DNA from: an uncultured Saprospirales bacterium
Lineage (GTDB): Bacteria > Bacteroidota > Bacteroidia > Chitinophagales > Saprospiraceae
Assembly: GCA_913061325.1 (NCBI GenBank)
Contig: CAJXUU010000003.1
Span: forward strand, 1 to 53,763
Direction of reading: 5' to 3'
DNA: 53,763 nucleotides
Part shown: in pieces, positions 25,501-37,800 of the stretch
Numbering within the stretch: position 1 is the stretch's first letter
Layout of the letters: every line of letters starts with the position of its first letter
The notes under the pieces: generated by a model
Seen by the model: only the letters and a program-made list of their open reading frames with translations
Databases searched by the model: none
What the model was told of the DNA's origin: nothing
Position numbers and translations under genes: made by a program

Positions 25501-28059
25501 GTAGCAAGAATGGATGACCCTGGATTCGAAGACTTTACAGGATTTGGACCAGAAATAGATATCACTTGTGCCGATGCTGGTCAAACAATAATGGTAGGAT
25601 TATTAGTAACGGATGCAGGCGGAAATACGAATATGTGTATGGTGTCTGTAGCAGTGAAAGATAAAGTAGAAGCACAGATGGTGTGCCCTATAGATACGAC
25701 AGTAGAATGTAATTTTGCATTCGATCCAGATAATCTAAGCGCATTCTTCGGCGAGGTTCAGATATATGATAATTGCCCAGCGGCGAATACCATAGATGAA
25801 ACTTTAGTAGGAGACCTAAATTCATGTGGAAGTGGTGTGTTGATTAGACAAATTACACTACTCAATGCACAAGGATTACAAACAGATTATTGTGAGCAGA
25901 CAATCACATTTGCAAATGGATCTCCTTTGGATTACAGTGATATCACACCTCCTAACTCACCAGTAGAAGTTACAGGATGTGGCATCGGAGCATTAGAAGA
26001 TGCAGATGTTAGAATGCCAATCATACCTGAAGGTGTTTGTCAACAAGTTGCGATATCTATTGATAATGATACGTTCCCATTCACAGACGAAGGAGCATGC
26101 CTTAAAATCATAAGAACATACAAAGTAATCGACTGGTGTATAACTGATGGATATGGTTCGGCGAGTGATCCATTCGAATTTGAGCAAATCATCAAAGTGA
26201 GTAACTCTGTGAAACCTACCTTTACGAATGTATTTGCAGATTCTACATATTGTAGTTTTGCAGGGGACTGTGGAGGAATAACTGTAATTGGATTAACAGC
26301 CACATCTTCGGATGATTGTACAGTTGATAGTGATTTGATCAGAAAGTACGAAACTAGAAATGCAGATGGAATAGTTGTGAAATTTGGCAACGGACATGAT
26401 GCGAGTGGAGATTATGAACTTGGAGACTTTACAGTAAGGTTTATAGCAGAAGACAAGTGTGGTAATCAACAAGTAACAGAATCTACATTCTCGATCATAA
26501 GTTGTAAGCAACCAGTACCATATTGTCTTGATGGCATAAGTACATCAATCACATTAATGGATCCAGATAATGATGGATCATTTGAATCGATGGTCATGTT
26601 GACTCCAGAATTCTTTGATGCAGGAAGTTATCATCCGTGTGATTTAGATGTAACACTAAGCTTCTCTTCGGATATTACAGACCAGCAAATCATATTTGAT
26701 TGTGGTGATATAGGAGAGCAAGAAGTTCAATTATGGGTAACAGATTCAAATGGAAATCAAGATTTCTGTATAGCTAGCCTTGATGTACAGGATACTGAAG
26801 GATTGTGTAACGGTCAAATGGAGCCAGTAGACATTCAAGGAAGAATCTACACACCTGCAGATGCTGAGTTGAACGAAGCAATAGTTCAATTAATCAGCGC
26901 AGAAATGCAAGAGAAAATGACTGATGAGAATGGCGAATACAGATTCATGGATATGCCACAAGGAGGCTACTACAGTGTAGTGCCACATAAAGATGATGAT
27001 GTACTTAACGGTGTATCTACACTTGATTTAGTAATGATTCAGAGACATATCCTAGGCATTGCAGAGTTAGATGAGGCATACAAATACATAGCTGCCGATA
27101 TCAATCATGATGATAGATTAACCGCTACTGATTTAGTAACACTTAGGAAAACAATCTTAGGGATCAATACTCATTTCACAAACAATACAAGTTGGAGGTT
27201 CATAGATGAGCAACATGTATTCGAAGATGAGACTGACCCATGGTCTGCACCATTCGCTGAATCTTATGATATCGAAGGATTGACTGAAGATATGTGGATA
27301 GACTTCGTAGCTGTGAAAGTAGGTGATATCAATGGCAATGTAGATGCAAATCTACAAGCTGGAATTATCTCTGAAACAAGAAGTGCTCAATCTTTGATCA
27401 TGACGCTTCCTAATACATATGTAGAAGAAGATAAAGTATACGAAATTGAAGTGCTCACATCAGATGCTATCAACCTGAGAGGATTACAAGTTGCCTTCTC
27501 TCTTAATGGATTAGAAATAGTAGAGATCAAGCAAGGATCAATGAATATCAAATCGAATGACTTCGTAACTACAGATAACGAACTAAAAATGAGTTATGCC
27601 AATGCAGTTGGTGACTATGCTCAAGCAGATGATGTCTTATACACACTTGTATTGAGAGCCAAATCAGATGGTCACCTTTCAGAAATGATAAGGATCGATG
27701 ATAAATCTCTAAATGCAGAAGCTTACTTAGGGTCAAATCTTAAAGTAGGATCTGTAGAAATCGAATGGAGAGATGATGAAGTAGTTGTGCCAGTAGAATT
27801 AATGGTTGTAGGTTCTGTATCACCAAATCCATGGAGATCTCAATCAGAAATCAATTTTGAGATTCCAAGAGAAGGATCGGTAAGCTTAACAGTACGAGAT
27901 GTAAGCGGAAGAGTAATATTTACTAATTCTGATTACTTCTCAGCCGGTAAGCAGTCATTCACTATTACAAATGATGATGTAAAAATTGCTGGTTTACTTC
28001 TCTATGAGTTGACTTTCGGAGATCAAGTAGTACATAAGAAAATGATCAGAATCGAGTAA
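22576..28059 (+). CDS. Giant secreted HYR-repeat protein with C-type lectin, dockerin/cohesin-like modules and T9SS tail (giant 2)
   Basis: The ATG at 22576 (1827 aa) is preferred to an upstream TTG because MKKTLTF opens the signal peptide, which ends near LLGQ. HYR modules repeat through the protein (motifs xxCPxDIT, TDNC, GLPAGSNFPVG, GNADTC). Residues about 303-437 form a C-type lectin-like domain (WEDANAASSSIGGHLVVIT ... FKWVNGEPFVYENWGDDQPG) that appears inserted inside a HYR module. The C-terminus holds a CarboxypepD_reg-like domain (about 1416-1475), a dockerin-like pair of EF-hand repeats (NGVSTLDLVMIQRHILG and AADINHDDRLTATDLV, about 1476-1533), a cohesin-like beta domain (about 1606-1733) and a T9SS tail (SPNPWRS, about 1743-1827). 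Inference: a calcium-binding surface protein with possible glycan binding. It is separated from its neighbours by terminators. Confidence 0.85.
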   Translation: MKKTLTFRILKVRSTKQVYALLLFCAFLVPNALLGQCIPEVTNFPIDITINDNDECTSIVTWTEPTYSINCDDFSESFDIANWALNANGQDGSVNTAGAPTAVSIFGSEDGPNNVNTNTDYCITIPFDGNINFDWTASVMPPPAGAQLRNDEPAYSIDGVETRLNVLGTPVGNNIMTESGSITSLAVTAGQEFCFRVRSNNRGAESTLDISSFSFEITQIEQTDGAALNSVQSIGDYVIEYTVPNCDGTTTECEFMVTVEESIDPVITCPMDITMNADIDRCTAVVCFDVEVTDNCDPILPVDIPGFEFLGTDDGHNYFVSSPFNALSWEDANAASSSIGGHLVVITSEDEQDFLSDNLDIGLYRIGLRYSPSLGEFKWVNGEPFVYENWGDDQPGGILEGDYVFNLDFNGSPIDGWYDAPPILPLRYIVEIETYQTELLAGLPAGSNFPVGITEVTYRGLDASGNADTCSFNVRVIDNQAPIIDCPMDSIVQLAAEQCDTIVTFDDPLFTDNCPDAIITQIAGLPSGSQFPIGENIISFEARDTTGNADTCTWSVIVNEYIPNGLLCNGEINFSIDEESCSGELLPSMLIDITSIGCADSCTITVKGADGIKRPAIFSTDDIGKTYEYEICCGGICCWGIVNVEFKFDPVIECVANDTLSCTQAFDESTIRPDISLSCAPATLLLIDEEIENLNCDTFFTAKMVRKYTAVDIYGNTSDTCEQTIFLRRTNLDSISPVQPFAIFNDEALSCSSGFATTNQGYPYPALSVTGAPRLRVKGGGFIDLYPFESALICNGFADYKDEIMTGSTSCVTKIIRTFTIGEWWCGSTNERTFKQLIEVVDFDGPDITCPANMTVSTGSFECAASVSFPLPTGEDACNNDLIYNIATPVGDIENYNGESFTLPAGLHTINYAVYDACEQGSFCSFTVTVVDNADPIAICDQFTEVSLSLETLTYVPAESIDDGSFDECGPVTLSVARMDDPGFEDFTGFGPEIDITCADAGQTIMVGLLVTDAGGNTNMCMVSVAVKDKVEAQMVCPIDTTVECNFAFDPDNLSAFFGEVQIYDNCPAANTIDETLVGDLNSCGSGVLIRQITLLNAQGLQTDYCEQTITFANGSPLDYSDITPPNSPVEVTGCGIGALEDADVRMPIIPEGVCQQVAISIDNDTFPFTDEGACLKIIRTYKVIDWCITDGYGSASDPFEFEQIIKVSNSVKPTFTNVFADSTYCSFAGDCGGITVIGLTATSSDDCTVDSDLIRKYETRNADGIVVKFGNGHDASGDYELGDFTVRFIAEDKCGNQQVTESTFSIISCKQPVPYCLDGISTSITLMDPDNDGSFESMVMLTPEFFDAGSYHPCDLDVTLSFSSDITDQQIIFDCGDIGEQEVQLWVTDSNGNQDFCIASLDVQDTEGLCNGQMEPVDIQGRIYTPADAELNEAIVQLISAEMQEKMTDENGEYRFMDMPQGGYYSVVPHKDDDVLNGVSTLDLVMIQRHILGIAELDEAYKYIAADINHDDRLTATDLVTLRKTILGINTHFTNNTSWRFIDEQHVFEDETDPWSAPFAESYDIEGLTEDMWIDFVAVKVGDINGNVDANLQAGIISETRSAQSLIMTLPNTYVEEDKVYEIEVLTSDAINLRGLQVAFSLNGLEIVEIKQGSMNIKSNDFVTTDNELKMSYANAVGDYAQADDVLYTLVLRAKSDGHLSEMIRIDDKSLNAEAYLGSNLKVGSVEIEWRDDEVVVPVELMVVGSVSPNPWRSQSEINFEIPREGSVSLTVRDVSGRVIFTNSDYFSAGKQSFTITNDDVKIAGLLLYELTFGDQVVHKKMIRIE

Positions 28060-28091
28060 TTACCCCTCATTACTTATCTGAATAAAATAAT

Positions 28092-28125
28092 GTGGAAGTT
28101 GTCTTAAATGATGGCTTCCGCTTTT
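28092..28125 (+). terminator. Terminator hairpin after giant 2
   Basis: A 12-bp stem GTGGAAGTTGTC / GATGGCTTCCGC with several G-U pairs and the loop TTAAAT is followed by TTTT. It begins 32 nt after the stop codon. Confidence 0.75.
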
Positions 28126-28823
28126 GTTTGAACAATCAATAAACATGTTTTCTTTTAGCAGTCCAATCTTTGAGGATTATTCATTCATGTCTTTTATGAC
28201 TGGTCATTTATGTAAAGTAATCGACACTTTATCACATAAAATGATTAAATAATTTAATAATCAATAGATGTAATCCCCAGTATTAAATATTGGTCTCGTT
28301 TTTGCAATAATTCGAGATATGATTAAATAAGATAATACTTGATTTATAGGTTATAATGATAAATACATATTACAATATTTTCCCATTTGTCTTCCGTTAA
28401 AATTATATTTATTACATATATTACATTTTAATAATATGTTCAATTACTCACAAATAAAAATTATGAAAAATCAATTAAAAAAAACTCCTTCTTTTGACCG
28501 TTTGATCTTGATCATTTAAACTAATAACATCTTCACCCTTCACCTTTCACCCTTCATCTTTTTTGAAGTGATGCATAAAGTAATATTTACAGCAATACTT
28601 GATGTCACTTATTTATTATTGAATTAAGCTTAGGCTTGATTTGAAATTGAAATAGCAAAAGCTAAATGGAATTGGTATGCCATTAACGTGCATATCCAAG
28701 AAGTTTGCTAAAGGTAAAATATTGGATGTGATATATCCAGTTGAAAAGAAATAATAAAGCGTATTGCTCAAAATAAAACGAGTAAGACTTAAATAATTAA
28801 TAGGAATAATACAATCGGTCATA
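28126..28823 (+). other. Long upstream region/leader of giant 3
   Basis: This 698-bp AT-rich region has no credible gene. A box at 28411-28440 (ATTACATATA ... AATATGTT) matches the giant-2 box at about 21 of 30 positions and lies 384 bp before the ATG, almost the same distance as in giant 2 (about 380 bp). GTGCATATC (28688-28696) and a TAATAGGA string close to the start codon also recur. A CCAGTATT/AATATTGG palindrome lies at 28277-28293, and a CTTCACCC-type degenerate repeat at about 28533-28562. No -33/-7 pair was found with confidence. Confidence 0.4.
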
Positions 28824-31800
28824 ATGAAAAAACCACTAATCTTTTTTTGCACAATCATTGCTACGGGACTATCACTTTCATCTTTTAAGGTAGATGATAG
28901 GTTTACTGAATTCAAAATTGATAAATGTATAGAATATGTTGATGAGAGCGTGAATTGCTCAGATGATACTGCGCCAATAGAGGTTAAGCCTGCACCAATG
29001 CCTCCTTATGATTTGGAGACTATGCAAAATGGCTCGTTAATTATTGATATGGGGCAAACACCTCAGACCATTAATAATACTTTGAAAGCATATGGTCTTG
29101 TGTATCGACTTACATCAGTGAAGAACATACCTGTAAAGTGGGTGATTAATCCTTCGAAAACTAAAGATGGTATAGATTTCACCTATAATGGTGTTAATTA
29201 TAGAGGAGCACCGTTTATTGTGCCTGGTGAATTTGTTACCCCAGAAATATTGACTTTTGTAAATAATTTTGTAGCAAGTACAAATCTAAATGTTGTGCAG
29301 ACAACAAGTGCTGTTGATGTTCCAGTATATTCTACCATTAATTATTATCCAAGGTGGACGCTTGATGCAGCTAATGGAGGTATTTCGCAAGGATATATTG
29401 ATAATGCTGGTATACCACAAGGTGCATATAATTTCAAAGATCCTCAAGATCTAGATTGTTGTGATCAATTGTTTGCGATGCCACATGCTGATCCTGAGTG
29501 GAATACACATAGCAATTTATATTTTTGGAATTTGGATTGTAGTGGAGGAATCTGGGCAGCATGCCACGCTGTGAGTGCTCTAGAGAATTCATTTAATCCG
29601 GCAAATCCATCTGAGCAAATGAACTTTTTGTCTAATAAAACAGGAGTTGCAAACCCAGGAGATTACCCTTGGGCGGAAAACAGTCTTATACTATGGGGTG
29701 ATCACAATGATGGGAGTATACCTCCTCCGTATATTAATGAATCAACTGCCAGTGTACCTGGACCTTTATCGACAACATATAATGCGCATCCAGCAATGCA
29801 ATACTTAGGACTTTTAGATGGGTCTATGGAGAATGGTTCAGAGCAGACGTATTTGCCTTATAATGGTACATCATGGAGAACATCAACTGCTATTCCAATT
29901 TATGATGATTCTCACGATGATATAATTAATGGAAATTCTCCTGGGCGAGCAGCTAAAGTTGCTTTTGGTGAAGGATTTGGAGATAGTAATAGAGGTAAAG
30001 TAATGTATGAGGCTGGGCATTCCCATAATAAAGCAAGTGATCCAGAAAATGTAGGAGCTCAAAGAGTTTTTCACAATTATTCTTTATGGGCTTTAGAGGC
30101 GACTAAAATATCTATAGGAAATTTAGTGCCAGCAAATACCAACATTGAAAAAAATATGAATCAAGCATTTATGCTTGATTCCGCACCATCAGGCGGAGCA
30201 GGGATGGCTTATAATTACGAATGGTCGGTAACGCCTGCGTCTGCAGGAACTTTCGATAATCCATTCTCTTCAAATCCTACTTTTACTTCTACTGGAACAG
30301 GACCATTTCCTATTGAAGCGTTGATTTCAGTAAAAGTTACAGACAATTGTGGGACAAATGTTGCATTTAATAGTACACCTTTAACCATTACTAATGGACC
30401 ACCGTCTATTACTCCTGTAGATGATATGATAACAATTTGTGAAGATTATTGTCTTGAAGATATTGATGTTTTAGCAAATGATTTATTTTCTGGAACTACA
30501 TCTCCTAACACATTAACCATCACGAGTATATCTCCTGCAAGTGCTAGAGTAACTGTTGAATCTGGTACAATGTTGAAGTATTGGCCATCATTAGATAATA
30601 TTACAGATATAACGGTTACATATCAAGTCTGTGATGCATCTTCGATTTGTAGTACTACCGATGGGACTTTGACTATAGATATTCTTGCTGATGCTTGTGC
30701 CGCGGGAGAAGTTTGTATTCCTACTGGTTCTGCAACTGGAGATTTTATTTATGCCTTATCTGGTAAAGACGGAGCTACACATTTTGAAAGGTTCCAAGTA
30801 TCAACAGGGAATTGGACCAACAATTTGCCTAATCTTCCAGCGGGAGATGATGAGGGGGCTTCTTTAGCTTTAGATGATGATTATGTATATTATATAAGAG
30901 GTGAAAGTCAAGATGATTTTTATAGATTTGATATTGCAAATACTACCTGGGACCCAGCACTTACATCTTTACCTGCGAATTTAGGAAAAGGATCAGATAT
31001 GGTAATACTGGATGACTTTATATACGTGGTAAGAGGTGAAAATCAAGACGATGTGTACAGGTACCAGATCTCAAACAATACATGGACCACCATTACATCT
31101 GGCGCAGATCCTGTTGAAAATGTAACAAAAGGTACGGCATTGGTTACAGATGGTACAGATCTTTATCTATTTAGAGGTAAAGATCAAGACGATATTTATA
31201 AGTATACAATTGGTACCAGCACATGGTCTGTTTTAACAACAACACCTTCGAATATGGGTGAAGGTGATGGAGAATATGCAGATGGCTACCTTTATTACAT
31301 TAACCCAGGAGAAGGAGGGGCTACAAGATTTTTTAGTCGTCTAGAATTAAGTAATATAGGAGCAGGCTGGGAATCTCTTACCCATTTTAACGGTCTTTTC
31401 GGAACAGATGATAAAAACAATCTTTCTATAGGTTTTGATGGGACATATTTCTATGTCACTGAAGGTGATAATCAAGATCAGTTTTTAAGATATGAATATA
31501 ACATGTCAGGTGGTACATGGACAGAATTAGCCAATCCAGATTTTAATTGGAGAAAGCCAGGATCAGGAATTGCTATACTTTCAGGAAGTTTATCTACCCC
31601 TTGTGATGCGCCTTGCAACAGCTGTGTGACTGCATATCCTGATGCCATAGATGATGGTACTCTTGTCATAGATATTTCTACTGACTCAGATATCGATATA
31701 GATCTTACTACAAATGATGATGAACCAAATGAACAAGATGTTATCATTACTACAGCTTTAAATGATGCTGATCTTATTGCTGCATCTAATGGAACTTTAA

Positions 31801-34800
31801 CAGTAATTAACCTAATGGGTACCTATAACATTGGAACCATGGGTTTTGATGAAGGAAATAATATCACTTACACACCAGATCCTGGATTTGTTGGTTTAGA
31901 AACATTTGAATATAGAATTTGTGATTCCGATTGTCGATGTGATGTGGCAACAATCACTATTGATGTTCAAGCTGCCGGGCCAATGACAACACCAGATCCA
32001 ATTGGACCATTTAGTACATGTGAACCATTGTTGATAGATGTTCTTTTAAATGATACGGATCCAAATGGGGGAAGTTTGATTATTACGTCTGTTCAATCTA
32101 CTTTTATGGGAGCAAATCTATCAAATTTAGGAGCATTATTGGAAATAGTATCTACAGGCGGTATTCAAGTTGTTAGATATACTCCTCCATCCACCATTAC
32201 AAGTACAAATGATATGTTCACATATACAGTAGATAATGGATTTGGAACAGCAACAGAAACAGTGACTATAATAATAGATGCAAATTTATATGTGAATTTA
32301 CCCCCTACTCCTATGAATGATGTTGCAGAACCTATTATTGCTGGTGATGTAGCATATATTCCTATATTGAGTAATGATACAGACCCAGAAGGATATGATC
32401 TTGAAATTGGCTCTACAACAACTGATTTACTCAATTCTATAAACTTTAATAGTGCGTATACAGGCCCAGCATTAGTAGCAAATGATGTATTTAGCATAAG
32501 CCCAACAGGTCAAATAGGTTTTACACCGCCCTCAGGATATTTGGGTACAGTCACATTTATATATCAAGTTTGCGATATTCCTGATCCTGGTACTGGATGT
32601 GTCCAAACTCCAGAATGTAACACTGCAACCGTAGAAGTAGATGTATATAATCAAGCACCAATTGCATTTGAGGATAATACGTCTACTGGTACTGATCAAA
32701 TGATAGATATTTCAGCCTTAGAAAATGATACAGAACCAGATGGTAATCCATTTGACACTACAGGGATAATGGTAGGAGATGACATTAACCTAACTGGTAT
32801 GGGGTCTACAGCTTTAGGTGGAACTGTAGTTGTTAATGCAAATGGAACCATAAAATACACTCCACCTGTTGGAGTTTCTAATGTCACAGACATGTTTTTT
32901 TATAAAGTTTGTGATGAATTAGATGATACAGTAATTTCTTCTTCAGCAGCAATGGACTCTTCTAAATGTGACATTGCTTTAGTAACCATAGATATAACAG
33001 AACCTATTGATTTAAATGTAAACAAATCAGTTTCTCCATCTTTTATTTCTTCATTGCCTCAAAATATTATATATACAATTGTAGTTGAAAACTCAAGTAT
33101 ATCCGAAGCAACAAATATTAGTTTGGATGATGATTTACCTTCAGGAGTAGTTTTTGTAAGTGCATCTCCTTCTCAAGGATCATACGATGATGTTTCAGGA
33201 AGTTGGTTTGTAGGAACACTGACAGCCACAGATGGTTTATCTGGTGGCACGGATGAAGCTACCCTTGATTTAGTAGTGACGCTTAATGATGTAAATGACT
33301 CATATAATTTTGTTCAAGTAAACAATGCAGATCAATCCGATACTGACTCTTCTCCAAATAATAATATGTCAGGAACACCTGCCGAAGATGATGAATCTTC
33401 AGCATTAGTATTGGCAGATGCAGATTTAGCAATTGTAAAAGACAATGCGCAGACAGAATATACACCAGGAGATCCTGTAACCTATACTATTACAGTAACA
33501 AATAATGGTCTATTAGATGTAGTAGGAGCCACGGTAACGGATAATTTCCCTGCCATTTTATCAAATATAATGTGGACAGCAGTAGCCAATGGAAATGCTG
33601 CGATACAAGGAGCAGCGTCAGGCTCAAGTGATATCTTATCACTAGTAAATATAGAATCAGGACCCGGAAATTCAATTGTATTTACAGTTATAGCGGATAC
33701 AGACTCAGGTGCTTCAGGCAATTTAGTAAATACTGCAACAGTAGCAACTCCTGTTGGAGTTAATGATTCTGATCCTTTTAATAATACGTCAACCGATACA
33801 GATACACCTACTATAGTTTTTGCAGATCTAGGTATCGTAAAAGACAATGGCCAAACAGAATACACACCAGGAACATCGGTGACCTATACATTGACAGTAA
33901 CAAATGACGGACCATTAGATGTAGTAGGAGCAACAGTAGCCGATGTATTCCCATCAGAGTTATCAAATGTGATATGGAGTACAGCAGTTACAGGAAATGC
34001 ATCTGTACAAATACCAACATCTGGTGTAGGAGATATCTCATCATTGGTAGATATCGAAGCCGGAGCGGGTAACTTTATAGTATACAGCATCACAGCGGAT
34101 ATTTCTGCGAGTGCAACTGGAAACTTAGTAAATACAGCAACAGTAACAGCTCCAGTAGGAACAACAGATCCAGATCCAACTGATAATACGTCAACAGATA
34201 CGGATACTCCAAATCCGATAGCGGATATAGGTATCGTAAAAGACAATGGACAGACAACATATATACCAGGAACATCAGTGACTTATACAGTGACAGTAAG
34301 TAATGTTGGACCATCTGATGTAGTAGGTGCAGCAGTAGCAGATCTATTTCCATCATCATTATTAAATGCAATGTGGAGTACAGCAGCTACAGGAAATGCT
34401 TCTGTACAAGGAGCTACTACTGGCTCAGGAGATGTTTTTTCATTAGTAAATATCGAAGCGGGTGTTGGTAACTTCATAGTATATACCATCACCGGCGATA
34501 TTGATATGGGGGCAACAGGTAACTTAGTAAATACAGCAACAATAACAGCTCCAGTAGGAACAACAGATCCAGATCCAACTGATAATACATCAACGGATAC
34601 AGATACACCGGACCCAATGGCGGATTTAGGTATCGTAAAAGACAATGGCCAAACAGAATACACACCAGGAACATCGGTGACCTATACATTGACAGTCACA
34701 AACGACGGACCAACAGATGTAGTAGGAGCAACAGTAGCTGATATATTCCCATCAGAATTATCAAATGTGACGTGGACAACAGAAGCGACAGGAAATGCTT

Positions 34801-37800
34801 CTGTAGAAATACCAACATCTGGTGCTGGAGATATCTCATCATTGGTAGATATCGAAGCAGGAGCGGGTAACTTTATAGTGTATACCATCACAGCGGATAT
34901 TGCTGCAAGTGCAACAGGTAACTTAGTAAATACAGCAACAATAACAGCTCCAGTAGGAATAACAGATCCAGATCCATCTGATAATACATCAACAGATACA
35001 GATACACCGGACCCTATGGCAGATTTGGGTATCGTAAAAGATAATGGACAAACAATGTATACACCTGGAACATCGGTGACCTATACAGTAACAGTGACCA
35101 ATGATGGACCTACTGATGTAGTAGGAGCGGTAGTTACAGATAATATGCCAGCGGCCTTGTCAAATGTAATGTGGACAGCGGTGGCCAATGGTAGTGCCTC
35201 AATAGCAAATGCCTCAGGTTCTGGGAATATTTCAGAATTAGTAGACATAGAATCAGGCGCGGCAAATTCAGTAGTGTATACAATTACAGCTGATATTGCA
35301 GCTGGAGCGACAGGTGACTTGGTAAATACAGCGAACGTTACACCACCAGTAGGGACAACAGATCCTAATCCTACAAATGATATGTCAGCGGATACGGATA
35401 CACCAGATCCGATGGCTGATTTGGGTATAGCAAAAGACAATGGTCAAACGATGTATACACCGGGAACATCAGTGACTTATACAGTGACTGTAACCAATGA
35501 TGGACCATCTGATGTAGTAGGCGCAGCAGTTACAGATCTATTCCCGTCCGAATTATTAAATGCAATGTGGACAACAGCAGTTACCGGAAATGCCTCATTA
35601 CAAGGAGCAACAACAGGCTCTGGTGATGTCTTTTCATTAGTAGATATCGAAGCGGGTGCAGGTAATTCTATAATTTACTCTATCACAGGTGATATTGCAG
35701 CTGGGGCAACAGGTAATCTATCAAATACAGCAACAGTTACAGTACCAGTAGGAACTACAGATCCAGACCCATCTGATAATACATCAACGGATACGGACAC
35801 ACCAGACCCAATGGCGGATTTGGGTATTATAAAAGACAATGGACAGACTACATACGTAGCGGGAACATCAGTTACCTATACATTGACAGTAACAAACGAC
35901 GGACCAACAGATGCACTAGGAGCAACAGTAGCGGATATATTTCCATCAGAATTATCAAATGTGATGTGGACAACAGTAGCAACAGGAAATGCTTCATTAC
36001 AAGGAGCAACATTTGGTTCTGGAAATATTTCTTCCTTAGTAGATATCGAAGCTGGTGCGGGAAACTTTATCGTTTATACGATTACAGCCGATATTGATGC
36101 AAGTGCAACAGGTAACTTGGTGAATACAGCAACAGTTACAGTACCAGTAGGAACAACAGATCCAGATCCAACTGATAATACATCAACGGATACGGACACG
36201 CCAGACCCAATGGCGGATTTGGGTATCTTAAAAGATGATGGACAAACTGAATACAATCCAGGAACATCAGTTACCTATACGATTACAGTAACAAACGACG
36301 GACCATCTGATGTATTAGGAGCAACAGTAGCCGATATATTCCCATCAGAATTATCAAATGTGCTGTGGACAGCAGCAGCCAATGGTAATGCTTCAATAGC
36401 AAATGCCTCAGGTTCTGGGAATATTTCAGAATTAGTAGACATAGAATCAGGTGCAGCAAATTCAGTAGTGTATACAATTACAGCTGATATTGACCCTGCG
36501 GCAACTGCAGATTTGGTAAATACGGCAACCGTATCTACACCAGTAGGGACTACAGATCCAAACCCTTCAAATAATACTTCTACAGATATTGATACAGGAA
36601 TAATAACTAATCCTTCTATTCAGGTTACGAAAGCATTAACTGATCTAGAAGAACAAGCTAACGGAGATGTAAAACTGACTTTCGAATTGGAAGTTACTAA
36701 TACAGGAGATACTTATTTAGAAGATATTACGCTTACAGATCCATTATCTTTCATTCCAGCCGCTGATCCAGCTTCTCAGAATATTTCTGTGATAGTGAGC
36801 AATATTTCTGCTGATACACCTCCAACAGCAAATGATCCAGGGTATGATGGAGATAGCGATATTAATATACTTGTTGGTAATGATGGAGTAATGCAGCCTG
36901 GACAATCATTTACTGTGACACTCATGGTAGAAGTAAATCCGACTCTTTTCTCTATGCTACCACAGCCGGTTACAAACCAGGCGGATGCTGGTGGTATTCC
37001 AAATGATGTAGGAGGGAATGTTTATATTAATCCTTTGACAGGAGTACCATATGTAGCAGGTGAGGTTCAAGATCTTTCTGATGATATGACAACAGATAAT
37101 CCAGACGGAGGTACACCAGAAGATCCTACACCTATTATAATTCCAGGAAAAATTGACTTATCAAAACAACTTAATAGTATTGCAAATCCTGCAGTTAGTG
37201 GACTGGCAGGAAATGTAGATGCGTCATATACATTCAATATATGTAATACTGGAGGATCAAATATATCTGGTCTTAGTTTAGAGGATAATATTAATAATGA
37301 ATTTGGTAGTGGTTTTGTAGACATAACGACTTCTCCTGTAATAGGAGTAAGCACTGCAACCCTGGACCCTACAGTCTCAAACAGTTATACAGGATTTTCA
37401 CCTAATCTAAACATGCTAGTTGGCACAGATGGAGTACTTGCTCCAGGAGAATGTGTAAGTATTATGCTTACTGTAGAAATTGATTTGGATATGATGCCAG
37501 ATCCTGCAGAAAATCAAGCAACAGCAACTGCCAACGATGATGGTACTGGAGAGACAACTACCGACGACTCTGATAATGATGCACCTACAGGCACACCAAA
37601 CGGTGATACCACAGGTGACGATCCAGATGATCCTAATAGTGATGATGATGATCCAACACCATTCCCACCTACACCGTCAATTGATGTAGCAAAGAGTGTC
37701 AACACATTAAATAATTCGCCTACAAATGCAACAAGTTACTATGTAACCTACAGGCATGTAGTTCAAAATACTGGTAATACTGTATTAGAGAACTTAAGCT

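Noticed and set aside
33482-36477. Series of 60-127 aa antisense ORFs across the DUF11 array
   Set aside because: They recur with the 399-bp period and share sequence only because the sense strand repeats; they are reading-frame shadows.
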